A stretch of 43,169 nucleotides of DNA from Solimonas sp. (GTDB lineage: Bacteria; Pseudomonadota; Gammaproteobacteria; Nevskiales; Nevskiaceae), in contig JASBRP010000054.1 of NCBI GenBank assembly GCA_030149365.1, positions 1 through 43,169 of the forward strand, written 5' to 3'. Below are positions 36,889-43,169 of this stretch, one piece after another. Position 1 is the first letter of the stretch. Each line of letters begins with the position of its first letter. The position numbers were made by a program, and so were the translations under genes. The notes beneath the pieces are model-generated. The model was not told the origin of the DNA and did no database searches. It was given only the letters and a program-made list of their open reading frames with translations.

Positions 36889-36930
36889 GGTTTCAGCCCT
36901 ATGTTTATTTTATTTAGTTCTGCTCTTCGG

Positions 36931-37686
36931 CTAGAACTTGGCGTCACGCTTCTCGACGAAGGCGCGCCTTGTTTCTGCCGAATCTTTCTCGCTGTACGCC
37001 TGGAGCGTGAAGCCCTGCTCCCAGCGGTACTTGTCTTCCAGGTTGCCGTCCTCGATGCCGTTGAGGGACTCCTTGGCCAGGCGGATCATTGCCGTGCTCT
37101 TGACGGCGATCTTGCGCGCGATGGACAGCGCGGCCTCGCGCAGCTCCGCACGCGGCACCACGGTCTCGATGGCGCCCAGGCGGTGGGCCTCGGCGGCGGT
37201 GATCGGCTCGCCGGTGAAATACATAATGCGCACCTTCTGCACCGGGAACAGGCGCTGCAGGTGGGCGCCGCCGCCCATGGCACCGCGGTCCACTTCCGGA
37301 ACGCCGAAGGTTGCGTCCTCGCTGGCCACGACGATGTCCGCCGCACCCGCCAGGCCGATGCCGCCGCCCAGCACGAAGCCGTGCACCGCCACGATCACCG
37401 GCAGCGGGTTGCGGTGCACCGCCTTGAAACTGCGGTAGTTACCGGCGTTGACCGAGACGATCTTCTCCGGGTGCTTGTCCAGCTCCTTGATGTCCACGCC
37501 GGCGCAGAAGCCGCGACCCTCGGAACGCAGCACGATCACGCGCGCCTCCGGGTTGGTGCCGAGCTTCTCGATCTCGTCGGCCAGCGCGTGCCAGCCGGCA
37601 TCATTGAGGGCGTTGACCGGCGGGCGGTCGATCACCAGCTCGGCGATGCCGTCGGCGATCGTGGTCTTGAATCCGTGGCTGCTCAT
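36931..37686 (-). CDS. echA20: Ring D-opening crotonase EchA20
   Basis: The 251-residue crotonase shares with mycobacterial EchA20 (Rv3550), as I recall it, PPVNA, GRGF.AGVDIKE, GFVLGGGIGL, VVASEDATFG and a PEV-RGA loop, then AAKESLNGIE and YRWEQGFT near the end. EchA20 is not a hydratase: it hydrolyses the C-C bond of ring D in the enone HIEC-CoA to give COCHEA-CoA. The ATG at 37686 overlaps the ipdC stop (ATGA), so the enzyme that makes its substrate is translated from the same message next to it. Confidence 0.9.
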   Translation of the reverse strand: MSSHGFKTTIADGIAELVIDRPPVNALNDAGWHALADEIEKLGTNPEARVIVLRSEGRGFCAGVDIKELDKHPEKIVSVNAGNYRSFKAVHRNPLPVIVAVHGFVLGGGIGLAGAADIVVASEDATFGVPEVDRGAMGGGAHLQRLFPVQKVRIMYFTGEPITAAEAHRLGAIETVVPRAELREAALSIARKIAVKSTAMIRLAKESLNGIEDGNLEDKYRWEQGFTLQAYSEKDSAETRRAFVEKRDAKF

Positions 37687-38768
37687 GCGGTCTTGTCCAG
37701 GGGAATGCGATTGGAGAGGCTGGCGAGGCGCGCCTCGGCCTCCGTGACGATGCCTTCGATCACGTCCTTCACGCTCGGCAGCGAGCCGATCACGGCGGCG
37801 ACCTGGCCGCTGGGCAGCACGCCCTCGTCCGGGCGGCCTTCGACCATGGCGCGCTGGATCAGCACGGGGGCATTGGCCGCCATCATGGTCTGGATCGCGG
37901 AGTCACCCTCGCGCAGCGCGGCGAAGAAGGTCTTGATCATGTGGCCCACCGACATGCCGGTGTGGACGCGCCATTTCCAGGCGCTGTTCAAAGCCACGTA
38001 AAGTCGGCGCAGCAGGCCGCCGCTCTCCAGCCTCAGCAGGAAGGGGTTGTCGATCATGCGCTGCGGCATGCCATCGACGGCGGTGGACGCGCGGATCTGC
38101 GCCGGCTCCTTCACCGCGACGTACTTCTGCAGGGTGGCCTGCGGCACCGGCGACTCGGCGGTCATCAGGAAGCGCGTGCCCATGGCGATACCGGCAGCAC
38201 CGAAGGCCAGCGCACCGGCCAGACCGCGACCGCTGTGGAATCCACCCGCCGCGACCACCGGCACCTTCACGGCGTCCAGCACCTGCGGCAGCAGCAGCGT
38301 GGTGGGCACCGAGCCGGTGTGGCCGCCACCCTCCGCGCCCTGCACGGTGATGATGTCGGCGCCCAGCTCCACCGCCTTCTGCGCATGCTTCAGCGCGCCG
38401 ACGGTGGGCATGCACAGGATGCCGGCTTCCTTGAAGCGCTTGATGGTCTTGGCATCGGGGCCCCGGCCGTAGGACACGGCGCGGACGCGGTCCTTGTGCT
38501 TTAGGCAGAGCTCGATCACTTCCAGCGCATTGGGCTGGAACATGTGGAAGTTCACGCCGAACAATGCCGGCGTGGCGGCACGCACGTCGGCGATGGCCTG
38601 CTCCAGCTGCGCGGTGGACATGGTGGCGGCGGCCAGGAAGCCGAAGCCGCCGGCATTGCTGGTCGCGGCGACCAGCTTGGCGTCCGCCACCCAGCCCATC
38701 GCGGTCTGCACGATGGGATAGCGGCAGCCCAGCAGGCGCGTCAGTTCGGTTTGCAGGGACTGGCTCAT
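37683..38768 (-). CDS. ipdC: Flavin-dependent oxidoreductase IpdC (nitronate monooxygenase-like)
   Basis: The 361-residue TIM-barrel protein has the nitronate-monooxygenase family core: QTAMGWVADAKLVAATSNAG at the start, VQGAEGGGHTGS near residue 140 and VVAAGGFHSG...FGAAGIAMGTRF forming the FMN phosphate site. In the HIP pathway IpdC (Rv3553) forms the unsaturated enone HIEC-CoA, the substrate of EchA20. Start at 38768 is four bases after the preceding stop; the frame extends upstream but without family likeness. Position between echA20 and other ring genes supports the assignment more than sequence alone would. Confidence 0.87.
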   Translation of the reverse strand: MSQSLQTELTRLLGCRYPIVQTAMGWVADAKLVAATSNAGGFGFLAAATMSTAQLEQAIADVRAATPALFGVNFHMFQPNALEVIELCLKHKDRVRAVSYGRGPDAKTIKRFKEAGILCMPTVGALKHAQKAVELGADIITVQGAEGGGHTGSVPTTLLLPQVLDAVKVPVVAAGGFHSGRGLAGALAFGAAGIAMGTRFLMTAESPVPQATLQKYVAVKEPAQIRASTAVDGMPQRMIDNPFLLRLESGGLLRRLYVALNSAWKWRVHTGMSVGHMIKTFFAALREGDSAIQTMMAANAPVLIQRAMVEGRPDEGVLPSGQVAAVIGSLPSVKDVIEGIVTEAEARLASLSNRIPLDKTA

Positions 38769-38772
38769 CGGA

Positions 38773-39639
38773 CTAATCGTTCTTCTTGTTCGCCGCGGCC
38801 ATGGCCTTGGCATCCAGACCGGCGAGGTTGTTGCCGGTCAGCAGCTGGTTGTGGACATGCGCGAGGTGGTGCCAGCCGAAGGCGGCGTCCATCGCGCTGC
38901 GCTTGCCGCGCAGTTCCTCGACGTGGTTGATCGCCTGCTTGGCCAAGGCCATTGCCAGGCGCGGCTGCGCGGCGAGCTTCTGGGCGATGGCCTCGACCGA
39001 AGCCTGCAGTTCCTCGCGCGGCACCACGCGGTTGACCATGCCCATCAGCTGGGCGCGGTCGGCCTTCATCTTCTCGCCCAGGAACAGGAACTCCTTCGCG
39101 ATGCGCGGATGCAGTTCGAAGGCATGGGCGAAGTACTCCACGCCCGGGATGCCCATCTTCAGCACCGGATCCTGGAAGTAGGCGTCTTCGCTGGCCACGA
39201 TCAGGTCGCAGGTCCAGGCCAGCATCAGGCCGCCGGCGATGCAGGCGCCCTGCACCATCGCGATGGTCGGCTTGGGCACGTCGCGCCAGCGGCGGCACAT
39301 GCCCAGGTACACCTCCTGCTCGCGCGCATACTGGAACTCGCCGCCGGGCTTGCCGACGTGGTCGTACCAGAGATGCTGGCGCTCGAAGCTCTCGTGCGCG
39401 TCGCGCTCGGGCGTGCCGATGTCATGGCCGGCGGAGAAGTTCCTGCCGGTGCCGGCCAGCACGATCACCTTGACCGCGTCGTCGTCGACCGCGCGCCGGA
39501 AGGCGGAGTCAAGCGCGTAGGTCATCTTGGAGTTCTGTGCGTTGTGGTAGCGCGGCCGGTTCATCGTCAGCCAGGCGATGCCGTCGCGGACCTCATAGAG
39601 CACGACTTCATCGCGCTCGGTGTTGGCAGGCTGGTTCAT
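38773..39639 (-). CDS. Enoyl-CoA hydratase/isomerase family protein
   Basis: The 288-residue crotonase has MNRPRYHNAQNSKMT, the oxyanion segment FSAGHDIGTPERD, GACIAGGLMLAWTCDLIVAS and AYFQDPVLKMGIPGVEYFAH. The long insertion after GTPERD (about 30 residues, FERQHLWYDHVGKPGG) is unusual against ordinary hydratases. It may hydrate the double bond made by the dehydrogenase pair or a side-chain enoyl-CoA. The second catalytic Glu position reads Asp (QDPVLKMG), so its chemistry may not be simple hydration. It is placed four bases before the thiolase stop side, in the same operon. Confidence 0.85.
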   Translation of the reverse strand: MNQPANTERDEVVLYEVRDGIAWLTMNRPRYHNAQNSKMTYALDSAFRRAVDDDAVKVIVLAGTGRNFSAGHDIGTPERDAHESFERQHLWYDHVGKPGGEFQYAREQEVYLGMCRRWRDVPKPTIAMVQGACIAGGLMLAWTCDLIVASEDAYFQDPVLKMGIPGVEYFAHAFELHPRIAKEFLFLGEKMKADRAQLMGMVNRVVPREELQASVEAIAQKLAAQPRLAMALAKQAINHVEELRGKRSAMDAAFGWHHLAHVHNQLLTGNNLAGLDAKAMAAANKKND

Positions 39640-39643
39640 GGGC

Positions 39644-40831
39644 TCAGGCCTTCACGATCACCGAAGAGCCATGGCCGAACAGGCCCTGGTTCGCCGTGAT
39701 GCCAACCTTGGCGTTCGCCACCTGGCGCTCGCCGGCCTGGCCGCGCAGCTGCCAGGTCAGTTCGCAGACCTGGGCCAGCGCCTGGGCAGGGACCGCCTCG
39801 CCGAAGCAGGCCAGGCCGCCGGAGGGGTTCACCGGCAGGCGTCCGCCGACCTTGGTCGCGCCCTCGCGCAACAGCCTGGCGGCGTCGCCGCGGGCGCAGA
39901 GCTGCAGGTCCTCGATCCAGTCCAGCTCCAGCGCGGTGGAGAGGTCGTAGACCTCGGCGACGCTGACGTCCTCGGGACCAATGCCGGCTTCCTCGTAGGC
40001 CTTCTTCGGCAGCGCGGCGCGGAAGCTCTGCGCCGGCACGGCGACGGCCGAGTCGGTGGCGATGTCCGGCATCTCAACCAGGGCCGAAGCGAAGCTCGGC
40101 GTCACGGTGGAGATGGCGGCGATGCGCGGTGACTTGGCCTTGCCGATCCTCTTGGCGTACTCGACGCTGGAGACGATGATCGCGGCGGCGCCGTCGGAGG
40201 TGGCGCAGATGTCCATCAGGCGCAGCGGGTCGGCCACCATCGGCGAGGCCGCCACGTCCGCGGCACTGAAGGCCTTGCGGTAGCGCGCGTTGACGTTGGC
40301 CAGGCCGTGCTGGGCGTTCTTGATCTTGACCTGCGCGAAATCCTCCAGCGTGTCGCCGTACATCTCGATGCGGCGGCGGGCGTAGAGCGCGAAGTAGGTC
40401 GGGTTGGTGATGCCGATGCGGAAGCGCACCCAATCCGGATCGTCCGGACGGTCGCCCGGCTGCGGCTTGAGGAAGCCCTTGGGTGTGGTGTCGGCGCCGA
40501 TCACCAGCGCCACTTCGCACTCGCCCGAGAGGATCTTGGAGCGTGCGGCGGCCAGGGCCTGGGAGCCGGAGGCGCAGGCGGCGTAGGAGGTGTTGACCTG
40601 CGCGCCCTGCCAGCCGAGGGCCTGGGCGAAGGTGGCGCCGGCCACCTGGCCCGGGTAGCCGTTGCGGATGGTGGCGGCACCGGAGACGAACTGGATGTCG
40701 CGCCAGTTCACGCCGGAGTCGGCCAACGCGTCGCGCGCGGCCTTGACTCCGTACTCGACGAAATTCTTGCCCCACTTTCCCCAGGGGTGCATGCCGACGC
40801 CGAGGATGGCGATATCGCGGTTCGTGCTCAT
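39644..40831 (-). CDS. SCP2-thiolase-like protein, possible aldolase (Ltp-type)
   Basis: The 395-residue protein is of the lipid-transfer-protein/SCP2 thiolase type. It keeps the nucleophile place as Cys86 (SYAACASGS) and the LPVNPSGGL segment. The catalytic His of thiolases (GHPxGATG) is replaced: the sequence is GEAVPAQAL with Glu345. It is followed by a gene for a DUF35 zinc-ribbon/OB protein, the same pairing as Ltp2-ChsH2, where the thiolase fold performs a retro-aldol cleavage of the steroid side chain. I infer a non-thiolase or modified activity. The start at 40831 has GAGG upstream. Confidence 0.85.
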   Translation of the reverse strand: MSTNRDIAILGVGMHPWGKWGKNFVEYGVKAARDALADSGVNWRDIQFVSGAATIRNGYPGQVAGATFAQALGWQGAQVNTSYAACASGSQALAAARSKILSGECEVALVIGADTTPKGFLKPQPGDRPDDPDWVRFRIGITNPTYFALYARRRIEMYGDTLEDFAQVKIKNAQHGLANVNARYRKAFSAADVAASPMVADPLRLMDICATSDGAAAIIVSSVEYAKRIGKAKSPRIAAISTVTPSFASALVEMPDIATDSAVAVPAQSFRAALPKKAYEEAGIGPEDVSVAEVYDLSTALELDWIEDLQLCARGDAARLLREGATKVGGRLPVNPSGGLACFGEAVPAQALAQVCELTWQLRGQAGERQVANAKVGITANQGLFGHGSSVIVKA

Positions 40832-40850
40832 GCGCCGAACCTCGCCCGAC

Positions 40851-40925
40851 CGTTCGTGCTGAGCCTGTCGAAGCATGAACGGTCCGTTACCTGAATTCGC
40901 ACTTCGACAAGCTCAGTGCGAACGG
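40851..40925. repeat. Inverted pair of the CTTCGAC repeat
   Basis: CGTTCGTGCTGAGCCTGTCG... (40851-40873) and CTTCGACAAGCTCAGTGCGA... (40902-40925) are reverse complements with a few differences and the same element as at 9031. They form a hairpin between the DUF35 and thiolase genes of one operon. Confidence 0.85.
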
Positions 40926-40946
40926 TGGTCATCGAGTCGAAGGTCT

Positions 40947-41390
40947 TCATGCGACAGGCTTCCACTTCCAGGTCAGCTTGCCGTCGGCCAGCGGTTCCAG
41001 CACCAGTTCCATCGTCAGGCCCGCGCGCAGCGACTCGACGCCCGTGCCGGCAACGACCTGGCCCAGCACGATCATCTTTTCCTTCTCCAGCTCCACCGCG
41101 GCGATCGCGAAGGGCACGAAGGCGTCCTTGTCGACCTGCACGTAGGGCTCGGGCGGCTGGTAGGAGGCATTGGTGAAGGACCACAGCTTGCCGCTGCGCG
41201 ACAGCGGCACTTCCTCGAAGCTCTCGCCGTTGCAGTCCGGGTTGCGGCAGTAGCCCTTCAGCTTGGGGAAGTAGTAGGTACCGCAGGCCGTGCAGCGCGT
41301 GCCCAGCAGGTGGGGGCGCTGCTGGTCGAGCGTGAACCAGCCTTCCAGCACCGGCACGGGGGCTGCCTGCTCGTTCAGCACTGCGCTCAT
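40947..41390 (-). CDS. DUF35 zinc-ribbon/OB-fold protein (ChsH2-like acyl-CoA associated)
   Basis: The 147-residue protein has an N-terminal rubredoxin-like zinc ribbon with Cys33, Cys36, Cys48 and Cys53 and a C-terminal OB-fold (about 65-147). DUF35 proteins pair with thiolase-like or MaoC-like enzymes; the one in ChsH2 is needed by the aldolase Ltp2. The neighbouring thiolase gene is therefore its likely partner, with the CTTCGAC hairpin between. The ATG at 41390 overlaps the ipdB stop (ATGA). Confidence 0.9.
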   Translation of the reverse strand: MSAVLNEQAAPVPVLEGWFTLDQQRPHLLGTRCTACGTYYFPKLKGYCRNPDCNGESFEEVPLSRSGKLWSFTNASYQPPEPYVQVDKDAFVPFAIAAVELEKEKMIVLGQVVAGTGVESLRAGLTMELVLEPLADGKLTWKWKPVA

Positions 41391-42187
41391 GCGGCGGCGG
41401 CCGTCCGGACGGCGGGCGGGTTGCCCTTGAGCTGCTGCGAGCGCAGGTTGTGCGGGTCCATGCGGCGGATCACGGCGAGCTGCTCGGCCGTGGGCAGCGG
41501 CGTTTCGCCCATGCCCGGCGCCTGCAGCAGCGGGAAGCCGGTGGCGGCCTGCACCTGCTCGAAGCTGACGCCCGGGTGCAGCGATTTCACGCGGACCGCG
41601 TGGTCCGGACCGCCGAAGTCCAGCACGCAGAGGTCGGTGACGACCAGGCGGATGTCGACGAAATCCTGCTTCATGCCCGGGGCCCAGCGCTCGGGCTTGT
41701 AGCCGACGCCGGAGACCATGTCGACCTCGCCCGACACGAACACGCGCGGTCCGTGGTTGGGCACGATCATGGAGTTGATGTGGTTGATGCTGTTGCCCGG
41801 CAGGCCGCGCACGCCGAGGATCGCCGACTTTGGCTTCTCGTAGGGGCCGACGGAGGACAGGTTGGTCTGGCCCCAGCGGTCGATCTGCGTCGGGCCGATC
41901 ATGGCGTGGCGCTTGCCGCCCCAGACGCATTCGAAGACGCGCTCGAAGGACATGTAGCCTTCGTACTTGGGCTTGTAGTCACCGCGGGCACCCAGGGGCA
42001 CCGGCTCGGACACGAGGAAGGCCTCGCTGTCGGTCATCAGCAGCTCGGGCGAATGCGTCAGCTTGGCCAGCGACGCGCCGATGCGCGGGATCACGCCGAT
42101 GCCGGAGGCCAGCAACTCGCCGTTGTCGCGCCAGGCCTCGGAGGCGGCGACGATCATCAATTCACTTAACGTCACTTCGGACATCAT
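41387..42187 (-). CDS. ipdB: Ring C-opening hydrolase, beta subunit IpdB
   Basis: The 266-residue protein belongs to the class I CoA-transferase beta fold but matches IpdB (Rv3552): GGKRHAMIGPTQIDRWGQ, GVRGLPGNSINH, FVSGEVDMVSGVGY, FDFGGPDHAVR and SLHPGVS are shared, from memory. IpdAB hydrolyses ring C of COCHEA-CoA, not a CoA transfer. At the place of the transferase glutamate motif it has Ser54-Glu55-Ala56. ATG codons at 42187 and 42184 are both possible; AAGGA is spaced better for 42184. Its stop overlaps the DUF35 gene, while an 88-base gap with a hairpin separates it from ipdA. Confidence 0.9.
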   Translation of the reverse strand: MMSEVTLSELMIVAASEAWRDNGELLASGIGVIPRIGASLAKLTHSPELLMTDSEAFLVSEPVPLGARGDYKPKYEGYMSFERVFECVWGGKRHAMIGPTQIDRWGQTNLSSVGPYEKPKSAILGVRGLPGNSINHINSMIVPNHGPRVFVSGEVDMVSGVGYKPERWAPGMKQDFVDIRLVVTDLCVLDFGGPDHAVRVKSLHPGVSFEQVQAATGFPLLQAPGMGETPLPTAEQLAVIRRMDPHNLRSQQLKGNPPAVRTAAAA

Positions 42188-42235
42188 ATTTTCCTTTTGC
42201 TGCCTGAGGCCCCAGCCCCAGGCGTTCGCCCGGCA

Positions 42236-42256
42236 AAAAGTGCCACTGGCACTTTT
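42236..42256 (-). terminator. Terminator/attenuator-like hairpin between ipdA and ipdB
   Basis: AAAAGTGCCA (42236-42245), one base and TGGCACTTTT (42247-42256) form a perfect stem. On the minus strand it is followed by C and TTTTT-like bases (the + strand has CAAAAAG before it). It lies 20 bases after the ipdA stop. Confidence 0.6.
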
Positions 42257-42275
42257 GAAATCCCGTGCTCACTCT

Positions 42276-43157
42276 TCAGAACACCGGCTGCTTGAGCTTG
42301 GCGGCGCGCTCGGCACCGCCGATCTTCGCCAGGTACTCGCTCTCACCCGGGGTGACGAATTCCGCCACGTACTTCTCCCAACCGCCTTCCTCGGTGGCCG
42401 AGGCGTTGTAGCGCTTGAGGTGGTCCATGTCCCAGCCGTAGTCGGGGCCGAGGTAGGTGGGGTGCGCGCCCAGCGGGGCATGCACCACGCCCTTGACCAG
42501 GTAGCGCTCGAAGGGATTCTGCTTGGCGGTCTCGGCGTCCAGCTCGAAGCGCTCGCTCACCGTTTCGGCGCTGACATAGCAGGCGTCGGCTGCGCGGGCG
42601 TAGAGGTGGTCGAAGAAGGTGTCGGCACCGCGGATCAGGGTGTTGCCCAGGCGGTCGGCCTGGTTGACATGCAGCAGCGCGGCGTCGAGCTTCAGCGCCG
42701 GCATGGCAACGTAGACCTCACCGTCGGCGTAGGGCGACTGGATGGTCTTCAGCGAGGGGTTGCGGGCCAGCACGTCGGTGGCCAGGCCACAGCGCGTGGG
42801 CAGGAAGGACATGCGCATGCCGGCGGCGCGCAGGCCCCACTCGAACATGCCCTCGTCCAGCTCCATCACCTCGATGGCGGCGGATTCACGCGCCTTGCGG
42901 AACCAGGGCTCCAGCGGGATCGCGTCCATGGTGACGAAGGCATAGACCAGCTTCTTCACCTTGCCGGCGGCGCAGAGCATGCCGACATCCGGGCCGCCGT
43001 AGGACACCACGGTGAGGTCCTTCAGCGGCGAGCGCAGGATCTCGCGCACCAGCGCCATCGGCTTGCGCCGCGGGCCCCAGCCGCCGATGCCGATGGTCAT
43101 GCCGTCGCGCAGCGGCGCGACAGCCTGGGCGGCCGTCATCTGCGTGTTGTGTGGCAT
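42276..43157 (-). CDS. ipdA: Ring C-opening hydrolase, alpha subunit IpdA
   Basis: The 293-residue protein is a CoA-transferase-fold alpha subunit that matches IpdA (Rv3551): LRDGMTIGIGGWGPRRKPMA, LTVVSYGGPDVGMLCAAGKV, the D-E-G motif at 101-103 and the LD-A-HLN-like VAMPALKLDAALLHVN are shared as I recall. Glu102 in DEGM may correspond to the catalytic glutamate described for IpdA (Glu105). With IpdB it opens the last steroid ring in COCHEA-CoA. The ATG overlaps a TAA in another frame (TAATG) at 43157-43159, so an upstream gene ending just at the window edge (frame ...G-F-R-stop) may be coupled to it. Confidence 0.92.
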   Translation of the reverse strand: MPHNTQMTAAQAVAPLRDGMTIGIGGWGPRRKPMALVREILRSPLKDLTVVSYGGPDVGMLCAAGKVKKLVYAFVTMDAIPLEPWFRKARESAAIEVMELDEGMFEWGLRAAGMRMSFLPTRCGLATDVLARNPSLKTIQSPYADGEVYVAMPALKLDAALLHVNQADRLGNTLIRGADTFFDHLYARAADACYVSAETVSERFELDAETAKQNPFERYLVKGVVHAPLGAHPTYLGPDYGWDMDHLKRYNASATEEGGWEKYVAEFVTPGESEYLAKIGGAERAAKLKQPVF

Positions 43158-43169
43158 TAGCGGAAGCCC

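Noticed and set aside
41387..43157. A succinyl-CoA:3-ketoacid or glutaconate CoA-transferase
   Set aside because: The fold matches, but the specific conserved stretches of both subunits and the neighbours fit the ring-opening hydrolase IpdAB better.

Overview
The window looks like a chromosomal segment of a high-GC, aerobic gammaproteobacterium. Nevskiales/Solimonadaceae-like relatives are my best guess, from gene content and style rather than from a marker gene. It is dense with acyl-CoA metabolism and no rRNA, tRNA, CRISPR array, transposase or phage gene is visible. The main theme is breakdown of a polycyclic isoprenoid, most likely the C and D rings of steroids.

Left part (1-7134): the end of an acyl-CoA dehydrogenase large subunit and its small-subunit partner (2-1628), closed by a strong terminator. 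On the minus strand follow a small stress-like set (membrane cytochrome c, an HPr-related-type acidic protein, a DUF6496 basic protein), the ergothioneine genes egtB-egtD, a small acidic protein and a wax ester synthase/diacylglycerol acyltransferase.

Middle-left part (7306-14758): two divergent transcription units share a control region with a perfect 10-bp inverted repeat at 12401-12428. Leftward run a four-helix EXPERA/emopamil-binding-like membrane protein, an aldehyde dehydrogenase, an adrenodoxin-type ferredoxin, two SDRs and a beta-hydroxyacid dehydrogenase. Rightward run rubredoxin, a Tat-exported flavoprotein of the 3-ketosteroid dehydrogenase/fumarate reductase family and a soluble cytochrome c. 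A flavin/quinone reductase (14946-15509) lies behind a textbook SoxR-type promoter, followed by a YqhA/UPF0114 membrane protein.

Middle-right part (16692-25470): a tandem-fused class III CoA-transferase whose N-terminal lobe has lost its catalytic Asp, an amidohydrolase, an AraC regulator, and a translationally coupled YCF48-like propeller plus MMPL/RND transporter.

Right part (25607-43157, all minus strand): a thiolase, a MaoC hydratase, ipdF, a fused double acyl-CoA dehydrogenase whose second half resembles FadE30, a separate alpha/beta hydrolase, an SDR, fadA6, a heteromeric acyl-CoA dehydrogenase pair, echA20, ipdC, an enoyl-CoA hydratase, an SCP2-thiolase-like protein with its DUF35 partner, ipdB and ipdA. 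I recognise most of these as counterparts of the actinobacterial KstR2 regulon, which degrades the steroid-derived indanedione propionate (HIP). In that pathway FadE30 and IpdF carry out the beta-oxidation steps on HIP-CoA, IpdC forms the ring-D enone, EchA20 opens ring D, IpdAB opens ring C and FadA6 removes acetyl-CoA. The HIP-CoA ligase (FadD3) is not in the window.

Several dispersed intergenic repeat families fill the gaps between genes, often as large hairpins inside operons. Functional names come from sequence patterns and from memory of reference proteins. No search was run.
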